From Halosaccharopolyspora lacisalsi (GTDB lineage Bacteria; Actinomycetota; Actinomycetes; Mycobacteriales; Pseudonocardiaceae), in contig NZ_JACGWZ010000005.1 in the NCBI RefSeq assembly GCF_014137975.1, forward strand, positions 124,001 through 188,000: a stretch of 64,000 bases of DNA. The letters are read 5' to 3'. The notes under the pieces were generated by a model. The model saw only the letters and a list, made by a program, of their open reading frames with translations, made no database searches and was not told the origin of the DNA. This document shows positions 7,838 to 17,538 of the stretch, in pieces (the stretch's first letter is position 1; every line of letters starts with the position of its first letter). The translations under genes were made by a program, and so were the position numbers.

Positions 7838-8287
7838 ATGACCGTTCTCGATTCGCCGATCCCCCGGTTCCACCTCGCCATGCCGGTCGACGATCTGGAG
7901 GCCGCCCGCCACTTCTACGGCGACGTGCTCGGCCTGGAGCAGGGCCGCAGGGCGGAGTCCTGGGTGGACTGGAACCTGCACGGTCACCAGTTCGTCACGC
8001 ACCTCGCGCCCGCCCGCTCCGAGCAGGTGCACAACCCGGTCGACGGTCACGACGTACCGGTGCCGCACTTCGGTCTGCTCCTGAAGGTCCCGGAGTTCCA
8101 CGAGCTGGCCGAGCGGTTGCGGGCGGCGGGTACCGAGTTCGTGATCGAGCCCCACGTGCGCTTCGAGGGACGACCCGGTGAGCAGTGGACGATGTTCCTG
8201 CTCGATCCGGCGGGCAACGCGCTGGAGTTCAAGGCGTTCGCCGATGACTCGCAGGTCTTCGCCGTTCCGGGGGAGCGCGCATCATGA
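7838..8287 (+). CDS. VOC/glyoxalase-superfamily protein
   Basis: A 149-residue vicinal-oxygen-chelate protein with two beta-alpha-beta-beta-beta modules. [24 protein letters not shown] opens the first, [20 protein letters not shown] the second, and [16 protein letters not shown] supplies the terminal Glu ligand. His in RFHL, His in VPHFG and this Glu would form the metal site. The stop overlaps the start of the PLP decarboxylase (ATGA), so both are coupled. A frameshifted close relative lies at 51782-52182. Family members include lyases, dioxygenases and binding proteins; the reaction is not determinable. Confidence 0.88.
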   Translation: MTVLDSPIPRFHLAMPVDDLEAARHFYGDVLGLEQGRRAESWVDWNLHGHQFVTHLAPARSEQVHNPVDGHDVPVPHFGLLLKVPEFHELAERLRAAGTEFVIEPHVRFEGRPGEQWTMFLLDPAGNALEFKAFADDSQVFAVPGERAS

Positions 8288-9654
8288 CGACCGGACGGCG
8301 TGACCTGCTGACGAGCACCGCCGAGATCGCGCTGCGATACCTCGAGACCGCGGGTGAGCGTCCGGTCGCTCGCGAGGTGTCTCTGGAGCGGCTGGTGGAG
8401 GAGCTCGGTGGCCCGCTGCCCGCCGCACCGACCGACCCGGCCGAGGTGATCGACCTGCTCGACCGCGGCGCCGATCCGGGACTGGTGGTGACCAGCGCGG
8501 GGCACTACTTCGGGTTCGTCGAGGGAGGTGTCCTTCCCGCTGCGCTGGCGGCCGACTGGCTCGCCTCGGCGTGGGACCAGAATCCCGCCTTCTTCGCGCT
8601 GTCCCCGGCGGCCGCCGCGGTCGAGGAGGTGTGTCGCGGCTGGCTGTGCGAGCTGCTCGGGTTGCCGGAAACCGCTTCCGCCGGTTTCACGACGGGGGCT
8701 CAGATGGCCAACTTCACGGGCCTCGCCGTCGGGTTGCGCCGCGTTCTGGCCGCTGCGGGGTGGGACGTCGACTCCGACGGCCTGTTCGGGGCGCCGGAGG
8801 TCACCGTCGTGGTGGGGGAGCAGCGCCACGCCACCGTGGATCGAGCGCTGCGCCTGCTGGGGCTGGGAAGCCGGCACCTCGTGGCCGTGCCGACCGATGA
8901 CCAGGGGCGCATGCGCGCCTCGGCGCTGCACGACGTATTGGGCGGTGGACCGACCCTCGTGTGCGCGCAGGCCGGCAACGTCAACACCGGAGCGTTCGAT
9001 CCGCTGCGCGAGATCTGCGAACTCGCCCACGAGCGCCACGCGTGGGTGCACGTGGACGGCGCGTTCGGCCTGTGGGCGGCGGCCTCGCCCTCGTCGCGTC
9101 ACCTGGTCGACGGTGTGGAACTCGCCGACTCCTGGGCGACCGATGCGCACAAGTGGCTCAACGTGCCCTACGACTGCGGCATCGTGCTGTGCGCGCATCC
9201 CGACAGCCACCGGGCGGCGATGACGCTCTCGGCCTCGTACCTCGCGCGGAGCGGGAGCCGCGACGGCGCCGACTGGACCCCCGAGAGCTCACGCCGAGCT
9301 CGGGCCCTCCCGGTGTGGGCGGCGTTGCGCGGTCTCGGGCGAACGGGTGTCAGCGACCTCGTCGAGCGCTCCTGCGCCCAGGCGCGTCGCTTCGCCGAGA
9401 TCCTTTCCGGCGTCGACGGCGTCACCGTGCTCAACGAAGTCGTCCTGAACCAGGTGTTGGTGCGCGTCGGTGATGACGACGAGCGCACACGCGCGGTCGC
9501 CGCGGCGGTCCAGTCCGGCGGAGCGATCTGGCTCGGCACCACCGTGTGGCGGGGCGAGGTCGCCCTGCGCATCAGCGTCTGCGACCACGCCACCGACGAT
9601 GCGGCCGTCACTGTGGCCGCGGAGGAGGTACTGCGCGCGGTCCACGCCTGCTGA
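8284..9654 (+). CDS. PLP-dependent decarboxylase (aromatic-L-amino-acid/glutamate decarboxylase fold)
   Basis: A group II PLP decarboxylase-fold protein, 456 residues. Seen are [10 protein letters not shown] near residue 74, the phosphate-binding [13 protein letters not shown] near 137, [11 protein letters not shown] with the PLP-pairing Asp near 257, and [15 protein letters not shown] with the Schiff-base lysine at residue 290. The C-terminal small domain ends with [12 protein letters not shown]. It starts in an ATGA overlap with the VOC gene. Substrates of the family are aromatic or acidic amino acids, but some members are aldolases or aminotransferase-like. The tight link to a VOC protein is unusual and may point to a joint pathway. 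Confidence 0.9.
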   Translation: MTTGRRDLLTSTAEIALRYLETAGERPVAREVSLERLVEELGGPLPAAPTDPAEVIDLLDRGADPGLVVTSAGHYFGFVEGGVLPAALAADWLASAWDQNPAFFALSPAAAAVEEVCRGWLCELLGLPETASAGFTTGAQMANFTGLAVGLRRVLAAAGWDVDSDGLFGAPEVTVVVGEQRHATVDRALRLLGLGSRHLVAVPTDDQGRMRASALHDVLGGGPTLVCAQAGNVNTGAFDPLREICELAHERHAWVHVDGAFGLWAAASPSSRHLVDGVELADSWATDAHKWLNVPYDCGIVLCAHPDSHRAAMTLSASYLARSGSRDGADWTPESSRRARALPVWAALRGLGRTGVSDLVERSCAQARRFAEILSGVDGVTVLNEVVLNQVLVRVGDDDERTRAVAAAVQSGGAIWLGTTVWRGEVALRISVCDHATDDAAVTVAAEEVLRAVHAC

Positions 9655-9791
9655 GGCCGTCCCGATGGGTGAACGGACCGGTGACGACTCGGTCCTTCGC
9701 CGACCGGGCAGCCAGTGCCCACGGGGGAGTCCCTCGCCCACCGAGCGGTCGTCCCGACGAACCCCTCGGCGACGAGCACGGGGCCTGATGG

Positions 9792-10025
9792 TCACTGGTG
9801 GAGGTGCCGTTCCGCTCGGGCCTGCTCGTCCAGCTCCTCGTAGGCGCCCTCGTCGAGCTCCGACCCGTGGAGGACGGGCCCCGTCGACCACGGGATCGGG
9901 CACGGCGGGGCATGGTCGGGATCGGGACACAGCAGTCGGGCGATGCGTTCCTTGAGCTCTTCGGCCTGCTGCTGGGTGGCGTGTGCTCCCACCCGTATTT
10001 CCCGGACGCTCGGCTCTTCGGACAT
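9792..10025 (-). CDS. Small conserved-looking protein of unknown function
   Basis: A 77-residue protein starting MSEEPSVREIRVGAHATQQQ from ATG 10025, with GGAG-type purines 5-12 nt upstream. The first half predicts an amphipathic helix (AEELKERIARLLCPDP), followed by the pattern CPDPDHAPPCPIPW, two Cys and a His that could bind a metal, then an acidic C-terminus. Its codon bias is that of a real gene. I do not recognise a function. It lies alone between the decarboxylase and the LacI gene. Confidence 0.6.
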   Translation of the reverse strand: MSEEPSVREIRVGAHATQQQAEELKERIARLLCPDPDHAPPCPIPWSTGPVLHGSELDEGAYEELDEQARAERHLHQ

Positions 10026-10205
10026 CGCTCCCGCTCCTCGCCTCGCGAACTACCCACCAGCGCTTCGGAGCACGGTGGTGCTTACGGCCGCGCCTACTGC
10101 CGAGAGCGCTCCACCGTGGCCGGCCCGGGACCGAATGCTACTGGAATTCTCCGTACGCGGTGCCCGCTCGACCGGGAACGCTTCAGGCGGCCCTCCCGGG
10201 CGGGT

Positions 10206-11210
10206 TCACAGCGGGTGGGTGCAGCCGCAGGAGTCGCGGTGGACCAGCGAGGACGGCAACCGGTGCGTTTCCGGTGCTGTGCCGGGTCCGGCGATCCGGC
10301 GCAGCAGCAGCTCCGTGGAGGTGGTGCCGATCTCGGCGCAGGACTGGGAGATGACGGTCAGCCGCGGGGAGAACCAGTTGGCCCAGGGGAAGTCGTCGAA
10401 GCCGACCAGGGCGACGTCGTCCGGGACGCGCAGTCCGGCTTCGCCGAGAGCCTGCATCACGCCGAGCGTCATGCCGTTGTTGGCCGAGATGACCGCCGTC
10501 GGCGGCTGAGCGAGACCCAGCAGGCGCGTGGTGGCCCGCGCGGCCGCACGCGTCTCCGATCTGCCCTCGACGAGCAGCGTGTCGTCGAGGTGCAGACCGT
10601 TGCGGCGCACGGCCTCCCAGTACCCCTGCACCCGTTCGGTGGTGGTGGACAGGCCGCTCTGCCCGGACACCAGGGCGATGCGTTCGTGGCCGAGCTCGGC
10701 CAGGTGGTCGACCAGCTGCGCGGTCGACTCGGTGTTCTCCGGCCCGACCTGGTCGTAGCGCTCGTCGATCAGGCGATCGGCCAGCACGACCGGCACCTCC
10801 TGCGAGTCCAGGTAATCCAGCGTCCGGCGTGGATCCGGAGAGGGAGCGAGGATGATCCCGTCCACCCGGCGTTGGTGCATGCTGCGTACGACGGCGAACT
10901 CGTGGTCGGGATCGTCCCGGGACTCGGCGAGCATCATGGTGTATCCCTGCCGCACCGACTCGGACTCGATGCCCTGCAGAACCCGGCCGAAATAGGGGTT
11001 GCTGATCGCCGACATCACCACGGCGATCGACTGCGTACTGGCCGTCGTCAGCGAGCGAGCGAGCATGTTCGTGACGTAGCCGGTGGATTCGATCGCTTCG
11101 AGGACGGACTGCCGGGTCCCGTCGGTGACCGTGCGGGTGCCGTTGATGACGTGCGAGACCGTCGCGGTGGATACGCCCGCGGCGCGCGCGACGTCGCCCA
11201 TGTTTGCCAT
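10206..11210 (-). CDS. LacI-family repressor of the polyol operon
   Basis: A 334-residue LacI protein. The helix-turn-helix MGDVARAAGVSTATVSHVINGTR and hinge (LARSLTTAST) are followed by a periplasmic-binding-fold domain with SNPYFGRVLQGIE near residue 72 and DDVALVGFDDFPWANWFSPRLT near 275. It ends HRDSCGCTHPL. ATG 11210 fits the family N-terminus, with AAAGGA about 11 nt upstream. It is divergent from the polyol operon, and LacI-type operator TAATCGGTTA lies at 11360-11369 between them. It should repress the operon until a polyol or a phosphorylated product binds. Confidence 0.93.
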   Translation of the reverse strand: MANMGDVARAAGVSTATVSHVINGTRTVTDGTRQSVLEAIESTGYVTNMLARSLTTASTQSIAVVMSAISNPYFGRVLQGIESESVRQGYTMMLAESRDDPDHEFAVVRSMHQRRVDGIILAPSPDPRRTLDYLDSQEVPVVLADRLIDERYDQVGPENTESTAQLVDHLAELGHERIALVSGQSGLSTTTERVQGYWEAVRRNGLHLDDTLLVEGRSETRAAARATTRLLGLAQPPTAVISANNGMTLGVMQALGEAGLRVPDDVALVGFDDFPWANWFSPRLTVISQSCAEIGTTSTELLLRRIAGPGTAPETHRLPSSLVHRDSCGCTHPL

Positions 11211-11350
11211 CGCAGCAAGGGTCCTTTCCGGCTGCTCGTCGAGTGTCTCAGGATTGTTTCTCCTGTTCAGTGGTGGTACTGCTGGGTCGTGTCCTGTGAT
11301 CACCCCCGGGTGAGACCCCTGCTGTGGTGGTGGGCGGTTTGGGAGCGAAC

Positions 11351-11408
11351 CGTAACAGTTAATCGGTTACGTAAGGGGTTGCGTAAAGGCTTAACCCAAA
11401 GCTACCGT
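11351..11408 (+). promoter_or_regulatory. Polyol operon promoter with LacI-type operator
   Basis: TAATCGGTTA (11360-11369) has the TAAnCGnTTA symmetry with central CG typical of LacI-family sites. It sits inside a larger inverted repeat, CGTAAC...GTTACG (11351-11371). Downstream, TTGCGT (11379-11384) and TACCGT (11403-11408) are 18 bp apart and could be -35 and -10. A second weaker repeat GGGTT...AACCC spans the -35 region. This is the only AT-rich stretch around. Confidence 0.6.
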
Positions 11409-11493
11409 TCCGTCCACTCCGGCGCTGAGTCCTGGGTCACAAGAACGACCCGCTCCCGTCCGGACGGCACGGTCGGCTTTGAGGAAGGAAAAG

Positions 11494-12963
11494 ATGACGC
11501 AGCTGAACGCGCAGACGCTCTCCGAATTCGGTGTCTCCGTGCCGACCTACGACCGTTCGCAGCTTCGCGGCGGAATCGTCCACCTCGGAGTCGGTGGCTT
11601 TCACCGTGCTCACCAGGCGATGTACCTGGACGAACTGATGAACCGGGGCGAGGCCCTCGACTGGGGGATCACCGGGGTCGGGCTGATGCCGCACGATCGC
11701 CGGATGCACGAGGTGATGCAGGCCCAGGACTGCCTGTACACGCTGGTGGTGAAGCATCCCGGCGGCTCGCGGGAACCCCGCGTGATCGGCTCGATGATCG
11801 ACTACCTGTTCGCTCCCGACGACCCGGACGCGGTGCTGCGACGGCTGACCGACCCCGCCACGAGGATCGTGTCGCTGACGATCACCGAGGGTGGTTACCA
11901 CCTGAACCAGGTCACGGGCGCGTTCGACGCCGATGACCCGGCGATCCGGCACGACCTGCGCCCGGGGGCGGTTCCGACGACCGCCTTCGGCTACATCGCG
12001 GAGGCGCTGGAGCGCCGTCGCGCCAACGACGTCGAACCCTTCGTCGTGATGTCGTGCGACAACATCCAGGGCAACGGCGAGATCGCGCACCGGATGATCC
12101 GCTCGTTCGCCGAGCTGCGCGATCCCGCGCTGGCGACCTGGATCGACGAACGGGTGAGCTTTCCGAACTCGATGGTCGACCGGATCACTCCGTCCACGAC
12201 CGACTCCGACCGCTCCCGGCTCGCCGAGGACTTCGGGATCGACGACGGCTGGCCGGTGGTGTGCGAGCCGTTCGCCCAGTGGGTGCTGGAGGAGCGGTTC
12301 CCCCGGGGACGTCCACCGGTGCACGAGGTGGGCGCGCAGGTCGTCGAGGACGTGGCCGCCTACGAGCTGATGAAGCTGCGGCTGCTCAACGCGAGTCACC
12401 AGGCGCTGGCCTACCTGGGCTACCTGAGCGGCTACCGCTACGCGCACGAGGTGTGCGGCGACCCGGTGTTCGTCCGTTTCCTGCGCGGTTACATGGACGA
12501 GGAGGCGACACCCACGCTGTCGCCGGTGCCGGGAGTGGACCTGGAGCACTACAAGAAGCAGCTGATCGAGCGGTTCGCGAACCCGGAGATCGCGGACACC
12601 CTGGCGCGGCTGTGCGCGGAGAGCTCCGACCGCATCCCCAAGTGGCTGGTGCCCGTCGTGCAGCACCGGATCGCCGAGGGTGGTGTGCTCCGCCGCAGCG
12701 CTCTCGTCATCGCGAGCTGGGCGCGGTACGCCGAGGGCTTCGACGAGTCGGGCCACCCCATCGACGTCGTCGACCGGCGACGGGAGCAGGTGACGACTCG
12801 CGCGCGGCGGCAGCACCAGGACCCGCTGGCTTTCGTCGAGGACCGGGACCTGTTCGGGGACCTGGTCGACGACGAGCACTTCACCTCGGCGTATCTCGCG
12901 GCGCTGGAGTCGCTGCACACCCACGGCGCCCGTGCCGCGGTCGAGATGTGGGCGGCGGAGTGA
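11494..12963 (+). CDS. Mannitol 2-dehydrogenase-type polyol dehydrogenase
   Basis: A long-chain NAD(P)-dependent polyol dehydrogenase of 489 residues, the usual length for this family. The Rossmann start IVHLGVGGFHRAHQAMYLDEL is near residue 30, SCDNIQGNG near 188, and the catalytic-domain segment FPNSMVDRITP near 224. KLRLLNASHQALAYLGYL near 293 contains the catalytic Lys and the downstream Asn-x-x-His. GAGGAAGG before ATG 11494 fixes the start. It oxidises mannitol, arabitol or sorbitol to a ketose. It is first in the operon with a polyol ABC transporter; no ketose kinase follows, so that step must be encoded elsewhere. Confidence 0.92.
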   Translation: MTQLNAQTLSEFGVSVPTYDRSQLRGGIVHLGVGGFHRAHQAMYLDELMNRGEALDWGITGVGLMPHDRRMHEVMQAQDCLYTLVVKHPGGSREPRVIGSMIDYLFAPDDPDAVLRRLTDPATRIVSLTITEGGYHLNQVTGAFDADDPAIRHDLRPGAVPTTAFGYIAEALERRRANDVEPFVVMSCDNIQGNGEIAHRMIRSFAELRDPALATWIDERVSFPNSMVDRITPSTTDSDRSRLAEDFGIDDGWPVVCEPFAQWVLEERFPRGRPPVHEVGAQVVEDVAAYELMKLRLLNASHQALAYLGYLSGYRYAHEVCGDPVFVRFLRGYMDEEATPTLSPVPGVDLEHYKKQLIERFANPEIADTLARLCAESSDRIPKWLVPVVQHRIAEGGVLRRSALVIASWARYAEGFDESGHPIDVVDRRREQVTTRARRQHQDPLAFVEDRDLFGDLVDDEHFTSAYLAALESLHTHGARAAVEMWAAE

Positions 12964-13017
12964 CGGTGCCGATTCGGTGACAGTCGGATTCATTCCCTCA
13001 CGGAAGTAGTGGCCACT

Positions 13018-14367
13018 ATGAGGAAACCACTCAGGGCGTACGGAAGCGCCGTCCTGGTCGCTTGCCTGACGCTGTCGGGATGCGCCGGCGCGGGCGCGTT
13101 GGGATCTTCCGCGGACAAGACCGTGACGATCGCGATGGTCTCGAACTCGCAGATGCAGGATGCGATCAAGCTCTCGCCCCGCTTCGAGGCGGCGAATCCC
13201 GGCATCGACCTGAAGTTCGTCTCGCTGTCGGAGAACGAGGCCCGCGCCAAGATCACCGCATCGACGGCGATGCGGAGCGGGCAGTTCGACGTGGTGATGA
13301 CCAGCAACTACGAGACGAAGATGTGGGCGGAGAACGGTTGGCTGCGCAACTTGTCGACCTACGCCGCGAACACGCCGGGATACGACGTGCAGGACTTCGT
13401 TCCGAGCCTGCGCAAGTCGCTGTCGCATCGGGGCGACATGTACTCGATGCCGTTCTACGGCGAGTCGTCGTTTCTGATGTATCGCAAGGATCTGTTCGAA
13501 AAGGCCGGCATCACCATGCCCGAGAACCCGACGTGGCGGCAGGTCGCCTCGTACGCGAAGAAGCTGCACGATCCGGGCAACCAGGTCGGCATCTGCCTGC
13601 GCGGCAAGCCCGGCTGGGGTGAGAACCTCGCACCCCTGAACACCGTGATCAACACGTTCGGTGGCCGCTGGTACGACGAGAACTGGAACGCCCGGCTCGA
13701 CAGCCCCCAGGTCGCCAAGGCGGTCGGGACTTACGTCGACCTGGTTCGCAAGTACGGCGAACCGGGCGCGGCCACGTCGGGTTTCTCCGACTGCGCGACT
13801 CAGTTCTCCCAGGGCAACGCGGCCATGTGGTACGACGCCACCTCGGCGGTGTCCACCGTGGAGAGCCCGGACTCCAGCCGCGTGGTCGGCAAGGTCGGAT
13901 ACGCGTCCGCCCCGGTGAGCAAGACCGAGCATTCCAACTGGCTCTACACCTGGTCGCTGGGCATTCCCGAGGCCAGTGACCGGCCGGACGCGGCCTGGAA
14001 GTTCATTTCCTGGATGACCAGCAAGGAGTACATCAAGCTGGTCGGCAACGAGTTGGGATGGTCCCGGGTACCCCCGGGCAGTCGGTTGTCGACGTACCGG
14101 ATCCCGCAGTACCGGAAGGAAGCCGCGGCGTACGCACCGCTGACGCTCGAGGCGTTGCGTCAGGCCGATCCCGAGCACCCGACGACACGGCCCGTTCCCT
14201 ACAACGGTGGTCAGTTCCTGCAGATCCCCGAGTTCCAGGATCTCGGTACGCGCGTGAGCCAGCAGATCGCGGCGGCGATCGCGGGCAAGAAGAGCGTGTC
14301 CGCGGCACTCAAGCAGGCTCAGCAGTACGCCGAGGCCGTCGGCAAGACCTACCGGGAGCAGTCATGA
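13018..14367 (+). CDS. Polyol ABC transporter, extracellular solute-binding lipoprotein
   Basis: A 449-residue family 1 substrate-binding protein. Signal peptide MRKPLRAYGSAVLVACLTLSGC places the lipidated cysteine at residue 22 (lipobox LSGC), so it is tethered outside the membrane. Binding-protein landmarks are FEAANPGIDLKFVSLSE, FDVVMTSNYETKMW, YSMPFYGESSFLMYRKDLFEKAG and the Trp/Tyr-rich region GNAAMWYDATSAV. It resembles SmoE/MtlE sorbitol/mannitol receptors. An in-frame GTG at 13009 with GGAAG close by is an alternative start adding three residues. The stop overlaps the first permease start. Confidence 0.92.
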   Translation: MRKPLRAYGSAVLVACLTLSGCAGAGALGSSADKTVTIAMVSNSQMQDAIKLSPRFEAANPGIDLKFVSLSENEARAKITASTAMRSGQFDVVMTSNYETKMWAENGWLRNLSTYAANTPGYDVQDFVPSLRKSLSHRGDMYSMPFYGESSFLMYRKDLFEKAGITMPENPTWRQVASYAKKLHDPGNQVGICLRGKPGWGENLAPLNTVINTFGGRWYDENWNARLDSPQVAKAVGTYVDLVRKYGEPGAATSGFSDCATQFSQGNAAMWYDATSAVSTVESPDSSRVVGKVGYASAPVSKTEHSNWLYTWSLGIPEASDRPDAAWKFISWMTSKEYIKLVGNELGWSRVPPGSRLSTYRIPQYRKEAAAYAPLTLEALRQADPEHPTTRPVPYNGGQFLQIPEFQDLGTRVSQQIAAAIAGKKSVSAALKQAQQYAEAVGKTYREQS

Positions 14368-15266
14368 CCAAGCAATCGACCATCTCGCGCGCCGAAGGAT
14401 GGCGACGCCGCGGACCCCTGCTCCCAGCGTTGATCTTCACCATCGTCGTCACCCAGGTGCCGTTCGCGTTCACGCTGTACTACTCGACGCAGTCCTGGAA
14501 CCTAGTGCGGCCCGGTTCGCGGGAATTCATCGGCCTGCGGAACTACCTCTACGTCTTCCGTGACAGCCAGTTCCGCGAAGTCGCCCTGAACACCGTCATC
14601 CTGATCGCGGGCACGGTGCTGATATCGGCGGTGCTCGGGCTGGCCGTGGCGCTGCTGCTCAACCGCACCTTCCGTGGCCGGGGCGTCGTGCGCACCCTGG
14701 TGATCACACCGTTCCTGATCACCCCGGTGGCCGGTGCCCTGCTGTGGAAGACCGCGATGTTCGACCCGGTGTTCGGGCTCGTCAACTTCGTGCTGCAGCC
14801 ACTGGGCCTCGGTGACGTCGAGTGGGTCAGCCAGTTCCCGCTGGCGAGCGTCATGGCCAATCTGATCTGGCGGTGGACGCCGTTCATGATGCTGCTGATC
14901 CTGGCCGGTCTGCAGAGCATGCCCACCGACGTCCTCGAGGCCGGTCGGGTCGACGGCGCCGGTCCGATCACGCTGTTCCGGGAGCTGACGCTGCCGCACC
15001 TGCGCCGGTTCATCGAACTGGGCGTCGTGCTCGGTGCGATCTACTTGATCAACACCTTCGGCGCGGTCTACATGATGACCCAGGGAGGTCCGGGAGTGGA
15101 GAGCGCGAACCTCCCGTTCTACATCTACCAGCGCGCGTTCCTGGGCTTCGACATCGGCCAGGCCGCGGCGATGGGCGTGATCACGGTCGTGGCCACGATC
15201 CTGATCTCCACGCTGGCACTGCGCCTGCTGTTCAAGACCTTCACCGCGACTCGGGAGGCAGCGTGA
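14364..15266 (+). CDS. Polyol ABC transporter permease 1
   Basis: A MalF-type inner-membrane permease, 300 residues, with about six hydrophobic segments starting at PALIFTIVVTQVPFAFTL (residues 20-37). The cytoplasmic EAA loop, which docks on the ATPase, is DVLEAGRVDGAGPITLFREL near 192-211. The start overlaps the receptor stop (ATGA), showing coupled translation. Confidence 0.92.
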   Translation: MTKQSTISRAEGWRRRGPLLPALIFTIVVTQVPFAFTLYYSTQSWNLVRPGSREFIGLRNYLYVFRDSQFREVALNTVILIAGTVLISAVLGLAVALLLNRTFRGRGVVRTLVITPFLITPVAGALLWKTAMFDPVFGLVNFVLQPLGLGDVEWVSQFPLASVMANLIWRWTPFMMLLILAGLQSMPTDVLEAGRVDGAGPITLFRELTLPHLRRFIELGVVLGAIYLINTFGAVYMMTQGGPGVESANLPFYIYQRAFLGFDIGQAAAMGVITVVATILISTLALRLLFKTFTATREAA

Positions 15267-16201
15267 TGTCCGATCCCGCCCGCCCCACCAGCACTGCCGC
15301 GGAGACCCCGCGGAAGTCCGCGTCGACCGAGGCGGTCGTGCCGCGCCCGTCGACCGAGAACGTGCACCGGCGCCGCCGTGCCCACCGCAAACACCGCGGC
15401 GTGGGAATGATCTGGTCGGCACTGGCCTGGATCGTCGGCCTCGGGTTCTTCTTCCCGGTGCTGTGGATGGTGCTGACCGCCTTCAAGCACGAGCGCGAGG
15501 CCTACACCGACCCGCCCACGCTGCTGTTCACGCCGACACTGGACCAGTTCCAGGCGGTGCTGGGCAGCGGGATGGGGCTGACCCTGCTGAACTCGGCGTT
15601 CGCCACCGCCGTGTCCACCGCCTGCGTCCTCGCGCTCGGGATCCCGGCGGCCTTCGCGCTGTCACTGCGACCGGTGAAGCGGACCCAGGACGTGCTGTTC
15701 TTCTTCATCAGCACCAAGATGCTGCCGATCGTGGCCGTGATCATCCCGTTGTACGTCATCGTCAACGAGATCGGCATGCTCGACAACATCTGGGCGCTGA
15801 TCGTCCTCTACACCGCGATGAACCTGCCGATCGCGATCTGGATGATGCGGTCGTTCTTCCTGGAAGTGCCTCCCGAACTCCTGGAGGCGGCCAGCATGGA
15901 CGGCGCGAGCCTGGCCACCGCCGTGCGTCGGGTGATCCTGCCGCTGGTGTCTCCCGGCATCGCAGCGACCGCGCTGATCTGCGTGATCTTCTCCTGGAAC
16001 GAGTTCTTCTTCGCCGTCAACCTCACCGCGGTGCGCGCGCAAACCGCGCCGGTGTCGTTGGTGGGGTTCATCACCGGGGAGGGCCTGTTCTGGGCCCGCC
16101 TCTCGGCGGCCTCGACGCTGGCCGCGCTGCCGGTCGTCATCGCCGGTTGGATCGCGCAGAACAAGCTCGTCCGGGGGCTGTCCTTCGGAGCCATCAAGTA
16201 A
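15266..16201 (+). CDS. Polyol ABC transporter permease 2
   Basis: A MalG-type permease, 311 residues. It has an unusually long Ser/Pro/Arg-rich cytoplasmic N-terminus of about 45 residues before the first membrane segment (GMIWSALAWIVGLGFFFPVL). The EAA loop ELLEAASMDGASLATAVRRV lies near residue 210. The start overlaps the preceding stop as TGATG; an in-frame GTG three bases upstream is also possible. Confidence 0.92.
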   Translation: MSDPARPTSTAAETPRKSASTEAVVPRPSTENVHRRRRAHRKHRGVGMIWSALAWIVGLGFFFPVLWMVLTAFKHEREAYTDPPTLLFTPTLDQFQAVLGSGMGLTLLNSAFATAVSTACVLALGIPAAFALSLRPVKRTQDVLFFFISTKMLPIVAVIIPLYVIVNEIGMLDNIWALIVLYTAMNLPIAIWMMRSFFLEVPPELLEAASMDGASLATAVRRVILPLVSPGIAATALICVIFSWNEFFFAVNLTAVRAQTAPVSLVGFITGEGLFWARLSAASTLAALPVVIAGWIAQNKLVRGLSFGAIK

Positions 16202-16236
16202 CCACCCGACCTCCGTGATCCGCCGAGGAGCCAGCC

Positions 16237-17334
16237 ATGGCCGAGATCGCCTACAAATCCGCCTCGTGCATCTACGAGGGCACCGACACCCCTGCCGTCG
16301 ACCGGCTCACGCTCGAGATCGAAGACGGTGAGTTCGTCGTGCTCGTCGGCCCCTCCGGATCGGGCAAGAGCACCGCGCTGCGCATGCTCGCCGGGTTGGA
16401 GGACATCGACGAGGGAACCATCACCATCAACGGCACCGACATGGTCGGCGTCCCCTCCAAGGACCGCGACATCGCGATGGTGTTCCAGAACTACGCGCTG
16501 TACCCGAACATGACCGTGGCCGAGAACATGGGATTCGCGCTCAAGATGCGCGGGCTGGCCAAGGACGAACGGCGTCGCAAGGTCGAACGGGCCGCGCAGC
16601 TGCTCGACCTCACCGAGATGCTCGACCGCAAGCCCGCCAAGCTCTCCGGCGGTCAGCGCCAGCGCGTGGCCATGGGAAGGGCGATCGTTCGTGAGCCGCA
16701 AGTGTTCTGCATGGACGAGCCGCTGTCCAACCTGGACGCGAAGTTGCGCGTGCAGACCCGCACCCAGATCGCCGCGCTCCAACGGCGGCTCGGGGCCACC
16801 ACCGTTTACGTCACGCATGATCAGGTGGAGGCGATGACCATGGGAGACCGGGTGGCCGTCCTCAAGGACGGACTGCTGCAGCAGTTCGCCACCCCCACCG
16901 AGCTCTACGACAGCCCGGTCAACGCGTTCGTCGCCGGTTTCATCGGATCGCCGGCGATGAACCTGGTCTCAGCGCCGGTCACTTCCGAGGGGGTGAAGCT
17001 CGGTGGCACCACGCTGCCGCTCGAGCGCGACCAGCTGGCCGAGCTGCACGAGCACGGACTGACGTCGGCCACCGTCGGTCTGCGCCCCGAGCAGCTCGAG
17101 GTGGCACACCCCGGTGAGGGGGTCGACGTGCGGATCGACCTGGTCGAGGAACTCGGCAGCGACTCCTACGTGCACGCCCACCTCACAGCCGACGACACCG
17201 GGGAACCGGCCACCCTCGTCGCGCGCTCGCACAGCCGCACCCCCGGGCGCCTGGGTGAGACGATCGCCTTTCGCAAAAGTCACGGACCGGTGCACGTGTT
17301 CCATCCCGAGACCGGTCAACGCCTGGCCGCCTGA
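16237..17334 (+). CDS. Polyol ABC transporter ATP-binding protein (MalK/MsmK type)
   Basis: A CUT1-family ATPase of 365 residues. Walker A GPSGSGKST has its lysine at residue 44; the Q-loop MVFQNYALYP, signature LSGGQRQRVAMGRA, Walker B VFCMDEPLSNLDAK and switch His (VTHD) are all intact. The C-terminal TOBE-like regulatory domain (about 240-365) includes VGLRPEQLEV. GAGGAG precedes ATG 16237. Unlike many actinobacteria, which share one MsiK, this transporter has its own ATPase. It is the last gene before the terminator at 17402. Confidence 0.95.
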   Translation: MAEIAYKSASCIYEGTDTPAVDRLTLEIEDGEFVVLVGPSGSGKSTALRMLAGLEDIDEGTITINGTDMVGVPSKDRDIAMVFQNYALYPNMTVAENMGFALKMRGLAKDERRRKVERAAQLLDLTEMLDRKPAKLSGGQRQRVAMGRAIVREPQVFCMDEPLSNLDAKLRVQTRTQIAALQRRLGATTVYVTHDQVEAMTMGDRVAVLKDGLLQQFATPTELYDSPVNAFVAGFIGSPAMNLVSAPVTSEGVKLGGTTLPLERDQLAELHEHGLTSATVGLRPEQLEVAHPGEGVDVRIDLVEELGSDSYVHAHLTADDTGEPATLVARSHSRTPGRLGETIAFRKSHGPVHVFHPETGQRLAA

Positions 17335-17401
17335 CGGGGTCGTCTCGTGCGGCGGTCCGGTCGCCGACGACAGCGGGCGAACGCCCGCTCGAGTGCGAGC
17401 T

Positions 17402-17438
17402 CCGGAGGCATCGGCACGACGCGGGTCGATGCCTCCGG
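17402..17438. terminator. Terminator of the polyol operon
   Basis: Arms CCGGAGGCATCG (17402-17413) and CGATGCCTCCGG (17427-17438) pair perfectly over 12 bp around a 13-nt loop. They lie 68 bp after the ATPase stop and before the convergent gene ending at 17539. No U tract follows. Confidence 0.75.
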
Positions 17439-17538
17439 GCGGCTTCGCCCCGTGGGGCCCGGCCCGGGACGGTCGGATTCCACGAGCACGGTGCCGGACA
17501 CCGGCCAGGCGAGTGGAGGAGCGCGTCCATCGGAGTCG

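Noticed and set aside
9798-11936. A 712-codon plus frame across the small gene and the LacI gene
   Set aside because: Opposite a complete LacI protein; no family sequence of its own.
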